The position numbers were made by a program, and so were the translations under genes. Shown one piece after another: positions 47,735-59,685 of a DNA stretch of 64,000 nucleotides. Origin of the DNA: Isoetes taiwanensis (lineage: Eukaryota > Streptophyta > Lycopodiopsida > Isoetales > Isoetaceae); contig JAJEKV010000041.1 in the NCBI GenBank assembly GCA_021234155.1, positions 3,090,829 to 3,154,828 on the forward strand. Reading direction: 5' to 3'. How positions within the stretch are numbered: the stretch's first letter is position 1; each line of letters starts with the position of its first letter. Below the pieces are notes generated by a model. The model was not told where the DNA came from and made no database searches. It worked only from the letters and a program-made list of their open reading frames with translations.

Positions 47735-47885
47735 GAAGGAAGGAAGGAAGTTTATTTTAACGTCCACGGAGGCCAGAGGCCTATGAGACGGCACAGAACA
47801 GGCAAAAAAGCCAAAAACCCCAACACCAAAAACAAACAATGTAACTGTACAGTAGAACCCTACTACCGGGATGAAAGACAAAACC
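47735..47885 (-). mobile_element. LINE 3' end with TTCC microsatellite tail
   Basis: On the minus strand the sequence runs through TGCCGTCTCATAGGCC and GGCCTCCGTGGACGTTAAAAT into a TTCC repeat. The common motif with 36113-36170 but different tail repeats points to a LINE family whose 3' end is followed by a variable microsatellite. Confidence 0.6.
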
Positions 47886-49439
47886 TCTAATTGTTATGCG
47901 AAGCAAAAAGCTCTATGCGACTGCTATGTGGTTGCGTTTTCTAGCGACTGTAACATAGACTAAAATTAAATATTTTAAAGACTTTTCACCCAAAATAGAG
48001 CCAATTCCAAGCACTGTAACGTAGCCTAATATTAAAGATTGGCTAATCTATATGCTTCACCCAAAATAGAGAATCAATTAATTCCAAACTCTACTTCGCC
48101 TCGCAAAAAGGCATAAAAATCTTCCAGAAGCCATATCTGGTGCCCCAAAAAATTTTTGCCATAGCATCAAAACCTTGAACGAACAAAGGAAGCCATGTTT
48201 TTCTTATAATTTTTTAGATAAGCTGGCCCCTTACTCAAGTATTACAAAAATTAATAGAAAAAAATGTGCAGAAGAGGGAAAAAAGGCAAAAATCAAGAAA
48301 AAACCTTTCTTCTACATTTGCCGTCACCAAAAAGAGGCATTAAATGTTAAGGGCATCGTGGAAATTTCGATAATAATATTGTCTGCTTCTCTGGTGTTGG
48401 AATTGATGTGCTCATATCTTTGAGATCACAATCGCAATCTTTTTTCAATCCAAAATATACTCTGCCCTGCATGATGCTCTAAAGCATGGATTTTGCTATG
48501 GAGATGCAGTAGGGATGCACCCGTTTGGCCTTATCTTTTCGGTAAACCTTCACCGCCATAGCCACCTTTAATTTTCCTTTGCTAGACTTCGCACTCTCAA
48601 ACTTCTAAATAGGCAAATCATCTCCGAGAAGGCACACTAAGACTCGGGCACAAGCGCTAAGGCTCGTAAGGGCTAAAAAATTGTGGATTGATGAAAGGCT
48701 ACTTTTAATTCAAAGGAAGAAGACCCTAGAATCTTCTGGTAGGTTCGAATGCTCATTCGTTTTATACGTGTTTATTAACCATTAAAAAATATCACATTAA
48801 AGAACTTTCTAGAATCTACCCTATTATAATTATATATTAGAGATAACACCAAATATGTATTTACGTAAATGTTGCCTAGACTATTTTTGACGTTTGAGCC
48901 AATCATGAGTTGCCACATGTCGTATATTCTTTTCTAGAATGCTCTTTACTCATATTCTTGGTTTGGGCGACATTCTGATCTACATTCTTGTTTTAATCAA
49001 ACATTCTTGTCACTCACTATTCACAATACACATAATTCACTACTATTCATTACTAACAGTAAACTAACTTACTGAATTACCCAAAGATCACAACATTCAG
49101 ACAAAATACTCAATAAACAGAATTCTTCTAGCGAGATCACAATTGCATTGGTTTATAACAGAAGATTACAAAAGCCTGTAGATCTCAAAAGTTTTACCAA
49201 AAGCAACAAAAAACATCCAAATCTAGAAGTTCACAAAAGCCTATATTTCTCCCATATCATTTCTTCATCATATGCTTCATCAACACATTGAAATCCTGTA
49301 CTGAAATGCTTGGCATCACGATGTTACAATTTTGGAAGTTGCCACCTGAAATTGGTCGCACGGGTGGCCTGCCAGCCTATATGCAAGAATAGGTGCTGGA
49401 GGTCTGAGTCTACTTCCTCATCCCGACTGTTTGTTCCAA
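47886..49439. other. Intergenic, nothing recognised
   Basis: A pair of diverged direct repeats (CACCCAAAATAGAG... at about 47950-48010 and 48010-48080). An 82-codon plus-strand frame at 48175-48423 has no features beyond Lys richness. Confidence 0.5.
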
Positions 49440-49675
49440 TGCTATGGGTAATCAGGTGCAGACCTTGCTCCTCTGCCAGTACATAATCCACCATACTGGT
49501 GCCGCCCTCCTGGTTCTCCTAGTCTGCAAGTGCAGTCCTAAAAGATGGCACTGTGCTAGCCCATTGCAAATGACCAAGTCAAAGATACTGCGAAGTAACA
49601 ACTGTTCATCTGACATCCTTGGCAAGCAACTTTGCGGGTCTAGTTGCAACACATCGCCTACGAGGGGTTCAAATT

Positions 49676-50152
49676 TCAGGATCTCGCAGCCCCTGTGCGC
49701 GCATTAAAGTCTCCAAGCAACAAGACCTTGCCCAATTGTTTGTGCTGATGTATGTCATCACATAGATCGACATAGGGCTCCAGCCTGTCCACATCCAAGT
49801 GGGTGTGGTAGAAGTTGCTCTCGGCATATGGGAAGTAGCAAGCCGCCACAAAGAGAGGGCTGCCATCGCAGTATTGCATGCACACCCACATGTATCTGTT
49901 GTGCCTGTCCGTCTTGCACTGGGAAACTAAGTGTGACAAGGCTGTCTGATAGTAGCAGGCGACCCCTCCGTGTCCCCACTCTCCTGTGCATTCATTGAAG
50001 TCGGAGTGGTACTGGTATTCTGGTAAGTCGGATAGCCTGTGTTCAGCATGCTCCCATGTTTGCATGAGAAAAATGAGGTCCATATTGGTGGTAACTGAGT
50101 TGAGACTGTCACCCTTCTGCCATGGGAAGCCCCGACAATTCCAAGAGATCAC
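49676..50152 (-). CDS. LINE ORF2 apurinic/apyrimidinic-type endonuclease domain (partial)
   Basis: Nicks target DNA for target-primed reverse transcription. Frame from 50152: MISWNCRGFPWQ (first motif, Asn), DLIFLMQTWEH (position of the metal-binding acidic motif, E replaced by T-W-E context), HGGVACYYQ, LFVAACYFPYA and GDFNARTG near the end (the canonical catalytic GDFN). The domain's last part continues in another frame at 49652-49452 (SIFDLVICNGLAQ), so there is a frame break near 49670. No reverse transcriptase follows. Confidence 0.8.
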   Translation of the reverse strand: MISWNCRGFPWQKGDSLNSVTTNMDLIFLMQTWEHAEHRLSDLPEYQYHSDFNECTGEWGHGGVACYYQTALSHLVSQCKTDRHNRYMWVCMQYCDGSPLFVAACYFPYAESNFYHTHLDVDRLEPYVDLCDDIHQHKQLGKVLLLGDFNARTGAARS

Positions 50153-50552
50153 GCGAAGGCATAATCCCTATTTGCTGGCAGGAGTTGCCCTTGCAAATCC
50201 AGTGGTAGCGGCACAAGGGATGGCGGGAGAGGTGGAGACAACATGTGGTGTGGCAGTAGTTGCAGCCGGGATTCCATTAGAATGCCCTCGAGGGTTCGAG
50301 GTGTCTACATCAGTGTTTGGTTGCTGGAAGACCTGCATCCTTCCCCAGACAAGTCCCGTTGCTCCTCCCTGTTTGTGGAAGTTCCTGACTTTTTTCAACT
50401 CGCGCCTGTGGGCTTCCTATCGCAGACATGTGGCGCCCCTTCAACCGCCTGCGGCATAGGATTGCTGCTCGCTTTTTGCGCTGTCCCCTCGATCGTGAAG
50501 ACGACCACCCCTGGTGGTCGTGGCGCCAGCTCCATAGTGGCTTGCCCTAGTA

Positions 50553-52145
50553 ATTTGTAGGGGCACTTGGAACATCATCCGGGCCAAGATCTGTGTCTGG
50601 AGCTAGGTAATGAGGTGCTCTTCTGTCTCTTCTGTCAGGCCATGTGCCATCACATTGTAACTCCTGCGTCTCTGCTCCTGAAGCTCTGAGGCTGCTGTGG
50701 CAGGTGCTGATTGCGGTGTGCGGGATGTGAGCTATGGCTTGCATTGGGGTGGTGGGGTGAAAGCGTGGAGCTGGGGGACATTTTTGCGCAAGTAAAGCAC
50801 CCACTAAGCACCTAGTGCTAAAAATTTTACTTGTTTTTATCTTTTTTTTTTTTTTCGTAACTCCATTGAAGCTGAAATTTTGTATTCTAAGGCGTAATAT
50901 TAATGCGTTTTAGGAAAAAATATAAAAAAAAATAAAAGAAAAATATTTTTTAAAAATTAAAAGAAAATGTCCCAAGAAAGCACCCCCTAAGCACCATGTG
51001 TCGTTGACATAAAAAATGTCCCCCACCTCTATGCTTTGACCCGGTGGCGGTATGGAGCGGCCTGATGGTGCAGCATTGGGTGGTCCCGGTTGACGTCTTA
51101 CAGGCTACTGGGTATGTGGGACTGGCGTGTCCTGTGTTGCGGCTTCTGCTTTCTGAATTTGGAATCTCAGCTCCTATTGAACTTGGTGCTGCCTTGTTAG
51201 TTCTTTTGTGCACTACCGCAATTGTTCATGGGCCTCTGCATGGAGGCCCTTGCCTTGCTGGGCGACGATAGCCCCAAAGCTCCTGCACCTCCTGGTCTCG
51301 TGTCAAGACCCTATTTCAAAGAGTTCTCAGCTCTACCTGGCTTGCTTCAAAGGCATCCTGAATGCAGTATCGTGGTGGCAGCCTCCTCAACTTCTAAAGA
51401 GAGGTGGGAGATGGTTGCCATTGTCTCCTGCTTAGCACACTGCCTATGCTGTGTCTGGGCTTCTATGGTGGTGGAGATGGAATCCATGTGGGCTCGCAGA
51501 TCAGCAAGACCCTGCTTCTACACCTCTGATTGGAGCCGAGATGTGGTTGCTATTGTCTCCTGCACTATCTGTTCCCTGTCCTGGGTTATGGCTTCCACGG
51601 TGGTGGACAGAGAGTCCAGGCGGGCTCCCATTTCAGTGAGCTCCTGCCGGTCCCGTTGCCTCTCAAAGTGTGCCAAGCCGAGGCTGGCCTCTGTCTGCTG
51701 TACGCGGGCCTCCATCTCTGTGGTCCTCTGCTTGTCTGTTGCCAGCTACCTTCTCAGCACATGGGGTATTGAAGGCTGCATCTCTGCTGCTAGACATGCG
51801 ATTCGTGCGCTGTTATCTGCAACACCAGCCTAGAGCTGGCTCCAAGGCTCTGCTGGTGCTAGGTTCATTGTGGGGCCTGAGCAACCAACCTCACAATGCC
51901 GGGCAGGTTTTGCTGATTGGGTATTGGCCCGGGTCTCCCTCTTCATGGAAGAGGAGGCTCTCCCTTGTGCATGATGCTAGTCGGGGTCGTTTCTGTAGAG
52001 GCCTCTCAGTTTGGTCCTCCCAAGCAGGGTTGTCCTGCATGTACCAGCAGATGGTGGGGGTACCTGGGCAGTAGACTGGGTCTGGCCCGGGGCTCGGGGC
52101 TGAGGTGTATCTCCTTCCAAGTCGTGGGTTGCATGTATTGGCCAT
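50553..52145 (-). pseudogene. LINE ORF1 region
   Basis: Opens with an ATG at 52145 right after the monomers (PSPGPDPVYCPGTPTICW). The stretch 51715-51518 (RQELTEMGARLDSLSTTVEA) has heptad-like hydrophobic spacing and reads as a coiled coil. Stops divide the region, and a MITE interrupts it. ORF1 proteins of plant LINEs bind RNA, but no RNA-binding motif was seen here. Confidence 0.55.
50754..51046. mobile_element. MITE inserted in LINE ORF1
   Basis: Inverted ends of about 30 bases, with core GGGGGACATTTTT and its complement, flank an AT-rich centre with runs of T and A. No open frame. Confidence 0.7.
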
Positions 52146-52150
52146 AGTGT

Positions 52151-52690
52151 CTACCGGCTGTCACATAAACCCTAGCACACATCCAGAAAAGTGCCAATTT
52201 GAACCCCGAACCAAGGCCAAACATGCAGATATTATACACCATTGGAAAGATATCTGAACCAGCTTTCAAAAGAATCTAGGCAGACAAAAATCTGACACCA
52301 GATGGCTGAGATACAGCCCATCGAAGTGTCTACTGACTGCCACAAAAACACCCTAGCACACACCCCAGAAAAGTGCCAATCTGAGCACCAAAACAAAGCC
52401 AAGCATGCAGCTATCATATGTCATTGGAAAGATCTCTGAACCCGCTTTCCAAACAGTCTAGGTACACAAAAATCTGACACCAGATGTGCGAGATACAACA
52501 CATCAAATTGTCTACCGGCTGCCACAAAACCCTGAGCACAGCCCAGAAAAGTGCCGATTTGAGCACCAAAATAGAGCCAAATATGCAGGTACCATATGCC
52601 TTTGGAAAGGTCTCTGAGACATCTTTCCAATGAGTCCAAAGACCTGAAAATCTGACACTGGATGTGAGAGATATGACCGATCAAAATCCT
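52151..52690 (-). repeat. Three tandem ~178-bp LINE 5' monomers
   Basis: Units start at about 52151, 52329 and 52508. Each holds CCAGAAAAGTGCC, ATTGGAAAGAT or a variant, AAAATCTGACAC and GAGATA. They lie upstream of the first LINE frame, as promoter monomers do in some animal L1 elements. Confidence 0.8.
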
Positions 52691-53829
52691 ACAAAAACCC
52701 TAAGCATGAACTCGATACATGTAGTCCCCTCCATTCAAGATGGAGCCGACCCAGTACCCTGATCAAGCAAAGGGGAAGAGGAAGGTGTGGAAATGTTGTC
52801 AATTAAACATGCAACATGATTCAAGGAGGAATTCAATGGTAATTATACTTATTGGGATGATAAGATTATGCTGCTGGGAATGGTGTGTGAATGGTATGTT
52901 TTTTACTAGGAAAAATGGTTTTCCTAGCTTTGGCTTTGGAAAATAGCAATGATGTATGAGAGGAGGGAAAATGAGATATGAGAGATGGTTTTTGGATAAA
53001 ATCATGGTACCAAAACCTTGGAAAATGATAAATCATGCCGTGGGAAGCAAAATAACATGCCAAAAACTTGAATCTAGCAAAATACCAATGTAACTTGAGG
53101 GATCTTCCAAACTTTGACTTAGGGGTCTCCAATCTTTGCCTTTCAAGTGTTGAAAAATGCTTTAATTGATCAAAATTTCTTCTTGCAATGCCAATATGAT
53201 ATACAATCGAAGTCTTCCCTTGGTTCTTCATAGCAAAACGTTTTCTACAAGTCTTCAAAGATAGATGTTTGCAAGATCCATGTTCCACTAGCTCATGCAT
53301 ATATATATATCAAGTCAAGTATTAGCAAATTGTGTGATGTATACACATGGCTCTTCTATGCTATCAAAATGTGGCAGCATGTGGAAAGGCCAGAATGTCC
53401 ACATCTTCCAGTTGTTCTTCGCTTCCTGCAATGTAGCTTCTGCCCACAAAGTTGAAATTTGTGTGATTTATTTGCGTTTCATTGAGGGATCTCCACTTAA
53501 AGTATTTAAAGCCCATCTAGGCAGTCTTTATCAACCATTTTGAGCCTCTCCCTAGTTAGACGCTCACACCCCGTTCCCCCCCCCCCCCCTCCCCGAAAAC
53601 CCTTTACACCATTGTTTTTGTCCTTTTTGTGAATCCTTTTCAATTATTTGTCTTTAAGTTCTCTGCTGATAGTTTTAGGTTTCATTTCTGGGTTGCCCCT
53701 AGGGGGCAAACCCTTGTTTATGTGGGTTTTTGGCATATCCTAGGTATATGCTAGAATATCCCTAGGATATGCTGGTGACTGCTACAAACCTATTCTTCCC
53801 TGTAAATTCTCGGTCACCTGCGTTGTGGA
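52691..53829. other. Intergenic, nothing recognised
   Basis: An AT microsatellite near 53300, a poly-C run at about 53577-53590 and TAGGGGGCAAACC/GGTATATGCTAG short repeats near 53700-53775. No gene similarity. Confidence 0.5.
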
Positions 53830-53972
53830 TCAGGGATGCTTGAACCGGCTAACTGGGAAGATAGACGAAGCTCCAATCTTGCATTCCTTATTTCTGTGTG
53901 TGCCACAGGCTTTTGGTATTACATGTTACAGCTCCCTAAAGATTGCAGTTTTGGAGCTTTGAGCTCCTCATT

Positions 53973-54377
53973 TTATCGTTTTGTTAAATATGAAATGCTG
54001 AATGCCTGCACCCTAAGACTAAGCAGTGCCTTGTGTGGCTGAATGCGTGATTGGATTCTTGAAATTTCTGGTAAAAAGCCTTGTTGACTCCAGGAGAACA
54101 TTGGCTCCAGGGTCGTCAGCCATGCCGGAATTTGCAGGGGTTTGACTAGAACTATGCCATGCAGGGTTTCTCCATCTTCGCTGAAAATTCCACGATGCAT
54201 TACCAAGTGTCCATCATTCTTTGTACCTTCTGAGAAGCTAACTATGCCTTCTATATCCACGATGGCTGCATGCAGGGAAATTGGGGCTAGCGAGCTGACT
54301 GCTGGCCCTAGAAAGATTCTATGAAGTAGTCTTGCACGATTCAGGTGCCTGTTTTCCATTTTCTCATTCTGATGCAT
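53973..54377 (-). CDS. Unrecognised open frame, 134 codons
   Basis: ATG at 54377 (MHQNEKMENRHLNRARLLHR). No family features, no membrane segment. The plus strand of the same stretch is also partly open. It could be an exon remnant or chance. Confidence 0.25.
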   Translation of the reverse strand: MHQNEKMENRHLNRARLLHRIFLGPAVSSLAPISLHAAIVDIEGIVSFSEGTKNDGHLVMHRGIFSEDGETLHGIVLVKPLQIPAWLTTLEPMFSWSQQGFLPEISRIQSRIQPHKALLSLRVQAFSISYLTKR

Positions 54378-55290
54378 TATGAAAAAATTGTATACAATGA
54401 GCCCTGTTGATCTGAGGAATTGGGGAAGTCTGGCTGTTCATTTTTGGGGCAAATCCAAGAACAAATTTCAACGCATAGAATGAAGCCATGGAACTTCATG
54501 CAAGGTGAGACTTTTGCACTCATTGTTGCTTCTTTCCAGTTGTTTTGCTAACTCTAATATAAACAGGATGAACTTGGATCAGCATTCCAGGATATTTACA
54601 TTGTTGTTTCCGAATTGGTGGTTTACTCTTGAAGAGCTTCTCTTTTTACTAGACCGGATATTTTCCAATTTTGCAAACCATATGACGACTCAAACCTTGC
54701 TACTGCTGTGGAAATGGGGTGAGAACAGCCTTTTGCCTCTTAGCTTCAAGCACGACAACACACAGATGGCAACATCCCTTTCCTTGATTCTTCTTTGTAA
54801 GTTCATATTTGATATTTCCTTTTATTTGCTTCATTCGCTTCATAATTGATCTTCCTTTCAATCCCTTTTCACTTGGTTCATTCGCAGTGCACATGTCTGC
54901 AACATATCGCTTGGACATCCTGGGAAACATGTACATAGTTCCCACATGCATAATAGGCATTATGGCAAAGCTTTGGAGTTCAGCTATGCATTCTAGCTAT
55001 GTAGCCTTGGAGTTCAGTGATGCATTCTGGCTATGGCGGCTTCTGGGGCTTTGCAATTTGGCAGTATGGCAGGCAGTGTTACTTTCTTCTCCTTGGCAAA
55101 GTATATGAATAGTTTGATATGAGGGATATGAGTGTTACTATACCAGGAGCAAGCGAAGTGACCACAAATTCTGGAGAAGAGGATCTCCCAGCATTCTTTT
55201 TCTTCCGCATGATGTCATTCTGCAAATGACATGTATGTGTCAGAAACTAGACAGTTATCAACATTGCTAGCATCGTCCTTAGGGAAATAA

Positions 55291-55467
55291 ATGGGCGGCA
55301 CAGTTGATATTGCTTCTAGCATTGGAATATCAGAAACACGCGCTCAGCTTCTTCATGACATGTTGGCATCGATTTTTTCAAATGAAGAGTTAAATGCAGA
55401 TCTTTTGGCAAAAGCACCAGTAGATGAAATTGAGTCTGTTGGCATAGATGTTGATGATATCCTTCTT
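55291..55467 (+). other. Exon-like plus-strand stretch
   Basis: ATG at 55291 opens MGGTVDIASSIGISETRAQL, with even composition and acidic residues up to about 55460 (DEIESVGIDVDDI), after which the frame becomes hydrophobic and poor. It reads like a coding exon of an unknown gene. Not recognised. Confidence 0.3.
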
Positions 55468-55723
55468 TTTTTCTTATCTGTTAATCTATTGGAAAGTTCC
55501 TCCATGGTCGCGATAAAGATGTTGCAAATTGTGGCGGTTTGAACTGTAGAGTGTCATCTAAATTTGTTGAAGCCCTCTTCATTCTACAGTAAATACTACA
55601 TAATGCCAGTCTATGAAATGAAGGAACCATTTTTGTTAACTTGGTCTACAGACCAAATTATTGAGTCATTCTTATTTCCATATGTTGCTGTGCTGAACCT
55701 TAGGTTCGTATTTCCTTTTTTAC

Positions 55724-56020
55724 TTGGCTATGCAAAAAAGCCGATCCAGATTCCCTCCACTATTTCAGCGGTTGTTTGGTCGCGAAAAAACAGAATATCT
55801 GGAGACATGTACCCGTTGCAAGTTTTTGATGCCGTTTCAGCGGAATCTGCATTGGTCTCAGCGGAATCTGCATTGGTACAGTTGCCAATGCATAAAGATG
55901 ATGCTGAGGTTACGCAAGAAGTTTATTGTCGAGAAGTGTTTTTTTTGTATTACCCAACTGCGTGCCAAAAAGAGATTCAATAAGGAGAAACCGAGATACT
56001 ATGGCTCGAGAAGATGGTGA
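55724..56020 (+). pseudogene. Possible relic of a ubiquitin-specific protease exon
   Basis: LFQRLFGREKTEYLETCTRC followed about 50 residues later by VEKCFFCITQLRAKKRFNKE resembles the ubiquitin-protease pattern in which a C-x-x-C pair precedes an F/Y-x-C-x-x-C pair and an AKKRF word. Spacing and residues are only partly right. A 21-bp tandem duplication (TCAGCGGAATCTGCATTGG) interrupts it at 55837-55877. No catalytic Cys or His box was found. Confidence 0.3.
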
Positions 56021-56689
56021 AAAATTAAGCAAGTGTTGGTCAAATTTGATTCGCGGCTTAAAAACAACTTATTCTTCAAATGACTTGTGCTTTGTCCCAA
56101 TTTCATATCTCCGTGAGATTTCTAGAAAGGTAAGCGTGAAGCAACGGTTGTTGGTTCAAGTGCAAAGATGGATTGTAACTTTCAAACCTTCGAATTTTAG
56201 CAAGCATATGCTATCAATACGCTGATGTTAGAGTTCTTGGAAATAATGGATCTTCATACAAAAAAACTATGACAAACTGCTTAGGCATGCGGCTCATAAC
56301 ATAACACAGTTGCAATGGTTCTAATTTTGGCTTTGGGTGTTTTGCATATTTCACACAGGGCACTTGATTTGCCTCCAAAGTTTCTGTGTTGGTGCCTTGG
56401 AAAATACAACACTCAGTGATGTGAACGTCTTAGTCCGTTGCAAAATTGGCTTCTAAGACTTGCATGTGTTTTCTTGTCGAGTTGAATACATAACCGAGTA
56501 ATTAATGGTAAGAAAGCATGTCCATAGTGGCTTCTATCTTGCTTTATCTTCTATTCGAAATTGATTATTTTATTTGGTGGCATGAGAAGAAAAGTTCAAC
56601 TTATATTATTTTATGAGTGAATTGTTGAGCTATTGTTTTATGAGTGAACTGTTGTGCAGTATTTTCTCCGTGTAGTTTTTCTGTGTTGA

Positions 56690-56828
56690 AGCATCTTTTA
56701 ACCACCATGTTGTCCCATTTTACATGCTCGCGTGGCTTATTTTTTATGGCTATCGGGAGCCTTGGAGCCATTGCACATGGTTTTGCATTACCTGCACTTT
56801 CTATTATATTTGGAAACTTTATTGACAT
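56690..56828 (+). pseudogene. Relic of an ABCB (P-glycoprotein-type) transporter exon
   Basis: GLFFMAIGSLGAIAHGFALP and ALSIIFGNFIDM match the first membrane helix of plant ABCB transporters (MAVGSLGAIANGFALPLMTLIFG). The upstream family word PFYMLA is present in a different frame, so one frameshift separates them. A splice-donor-like GTAGGT follows FIDM. No further exons, Walker A or signature motifs were seen nearby. Confidence 0.6.
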
Positions 56829-57667
56829 GGTAGGTTGGCCCATAATCCTCAGAAGATGTATCAAAAAGTAACTAAGCCTTTCCATGTTTGTTTGTTCTAT
56901 TTGTTGTAGCAATTTATGGTCCTCTTAGACATGTTGAGTAACGGGTTCATAGAGAAAATTTCATGACATATTGAAAATTCCATGACTTAGTTGTTGAATA
57001 AGTGCTTGGAACTCAAGATAAAGCAAGCAATCTACTCTTTTAGCTTCCCCGTGCTATTGCGCGAATTTATAGGCTTTCATTTTATAGTTTCCTGGGCTAT
57101 TATACAATCAACTTTTCTTCTCCAATGGTGAGGTATGTAGCCTCAAGAATTACTGATTGTGGCCATGTTGGTGTCAAAGGGAAGCGCACAAGTTGGAATT
57201 GTGGCATCCCATAAAATATGCAGTTTTAACATTATGCATAATTGAGGTCCATTTGTTTTGCTCCTCATGTCTTCTAGACGTCATTTTTCAACCCAGAAGG
57301 CAATTGATTTTTGTTAATAAACATCTACTTATTCAGCATGTAGCAGCTTGCAAAGTTTTTCATACCTATTAGCCCAACCCAAGAGGTCATTTATATTCTT
57401 GATTTTCTCATGGTGTCACTTGTGATTTGTCACAACATCTTACACTAGTAAATGAGAGAAAATTCTTTAATGCTTATAGAAGCACGCAAATTTCTCATAT
57501 TTTTCACGGTATGGTGCCATGCTCTATGATGTCAATGATATTTTTCACGCAAGGATTTCTATAAAGTAGGCCATGACATGCGTGCTTATAGCTAGCTTCA
57601 ACGTGTCTTACATATGAATAAAGGTTTCTCTAGAACTTTTTCCAGCTAGTGAAACCTTGGGAAGAAT

Positions 57668-59318
57668 TTGACAACAGAGGAGGATAGGGAAAAGCTTACT
57701 GCCTCCAGCATTGTAACAGGGAATGAACAATTGGAAGTATCAAGAAAAAAAAAAGGCTTCAAAACAAATGGCTTCATTGATGTGCCCAAAATTGCCTTGT
57801 TGCTCGAACGTTGTTCTAGTACCAAGGCTTTGTCAGAAGGTCAACAGATTCATTGTTACATAATGCAAAATGGATTGGATCAGCATGTGGTCCTATCTAA
57901 TTTGCTTATACAAATGTATGGCAAGTGTGAAGATTTGCAGAATGCAAGGGCTGTATTTGACAAGATGTGCATTCGGAACGTTTATTCTTGGAATATCTTA
58001 ATTGCAGTTTATGTCCAACATAGGCACCTTGAAGAAGCACTGGTGCTTTTTTATCAGATGCCCGTGCGGGACATAGTAACTTGGAACACAATGATTGGCA
58101 TATGGACAGCAAGGCAACTTAGAGATGGCCATTAAGTTTTTCAAGCAAATGCCTCGAAGACAATGTGGTATCCCGGAATGCCATCATTATGGCTCTCATT
58201 AAACAAGGGCATATCAAGGAAGATGATCGATGGTTCAACAAATGCCTCAACGTAATGTAATTTCATGGAACACTATGATTGCTAGTCACGCTGAGAACAT
58301 GGGCAACTTGAGGGGCCTTTGAAACTCCTTGCAAGAATGTGCAGAGAAATGTCGTTACATGGAATTCTATAATTGGAGGTTTTATAAAGAGGGCAATGAG
58401 GCTTGTATACTGTTTCAACAAATGCCACAACGTGATGTAGCGTCCTACAATGCTATGATCTCAGCCTTTGTTGGGGCTGCCAACTTAATGAGGCAGTATA
58501 TCTCTTTAAACAAATGCCTTATAAGGATATCATTTTATGGCCTGATGATCAGTAACAACATTCTCTGCTGGCATGTCGTTTTAATAGTGGATGTGGTAAT
58601 GTTGATTATTAACATTGCTATCAAACATTAAGGAAATTTCATCTTTGCAAATAGCTACTTGCTTTGAGTTCAAAATATCCGGTGCCGCAATACTCTTGGC
58701 TCTTGCCCTCTCCTAGCCTCAATGACATCTGGCTTAGAATGGCCAAATATTTGCTCAACAACTAGATTATAATTCCATCTAGAGGAGGTTTGCTTTGAAG
58801 ATGTGCACAAAGTGTTCAACCAAATGCAGGAAAGGAATATTATATCATGTTCAACCATGATTGCAGCACACATAGAGCATGGTTATGGAAAAGAGGCATT
58901 TGGCATTTATCAACAAATGCAGTTAGCAAAGGAGAGTCCAAACACCATTATCTACATAGTTCTTCTCAACGGTTGTGCCAGCTTTAGTTTTTTTAACAGA
59001 AGGCAAATTAATTCATGCACATGCTATATAGTATGGGTTTGAATCAGCAACTATCGTTGGGAATGCCCTCATCAATATGCATGGGAAGACTGATAATCTG
59101 AATGATGCATCTGAGATTTTCAACCGGATGGATGAGAAAGATGTCATATCTTGGAATACAATTGTTGCAATGTATTCCCATTATGGTTTTTTCAAAGAGG
59201 CCCACTAACTTTTTCAACAGACGCAGTTGCATGGCTTCAAACCAGATGAGGCTATGTTCATCAGCATTCTAAATGCATGCACTACCAGAGCTTCAATGAA
59301 AGCTGCAAGAGTTTAAGT
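57668..59318 (+). pseudogene. PLS-type pentatricopeptide repeat (PPR) protein pseudogene
   Basis: PPR proteins bind organellar RNA, and PLS types guide C-to-U editing. Motifs in order: LLERCSSTKALSEGQQIHCY, YGKCEDLQNARAVFDKM, NVYSWNILIAVYVQHRHLEE and DIVTWNTMI in one frame (57668-58135), then NVVTWNSIIGGF, DVASYNAMISAF, NIISCSTMIAAHIEHGYGKE, and DVISWNTIVAMYSHYGF ending near 59318. Frameshifts and stops (at least five changes of frame) separate the motifs, and 58600-58790 is non-PPR sequence. No ATG at the start of the first frame, and no E or DYW domain after the last repeat. A dead gene copy. Confidence 0.85.
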
Positions 59319-59559
59319 TACGATCTTTCAATCGGTCCGTAGTAATCGTTGTTGGATTGGGCTCTTTGAGGGCCTATTCTTTTGGTGGATTCAAAATTTT
59401 TTTGGGAATTGTTGTTGGAAGTATAGTTGCCATCTTTTGTCTCATATTTGTGGTGATCAGATTTAGGATGATCTTGAAGCAATTGCAGAAATGGTATCTA
59501 ACCTTAAACAGACAATGAAAGCAGTTGTAATGCCGTACAAATTCTAGCCCCTATTTCTA

Positions 59560-59685
59560 TGTGGTTGTCTTTTTGCAAAGATACAACTTGGAGTTCTACA
59601 CGGACATACAATGACTTACATTCTAGAAAATACAACTTGGAGTTCTACAAGGACATACACTGACTTACACTCTAGAAAATACAGG
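59560..59685 (+). repeat. Tandem duplication of about 52 bp
   Basis: ATACAACTTGGAGTTCTACA occurs twice, each followed by a GGACATACA...CTAGAAAATACA unit. Confidence 0.9.

Larger units (their letters stand above)
49440..52690 (-). mobile_element. LINE, 5' half with tandem 5' monomers
   Basis: Read on the minus strand: three tandem monomers (52685-52151), a first frame starting at 52145 (MANTCNPRLGRRY), a coiled-coil ORF1-like stretch (51715-51518) and an AP endonuclease (50152-49676, extending to about 49450). No reverse transcriptase was recognised, so the 3' half is absent. A MITE is inserted in ORF1. Confidence 0.75.

Noticed and set aside
51222-51833. 203-codon plus-strand open frame
   Set aside because: It runs antisense to the LINE ORF1 coiled-coil region and is explained by it.
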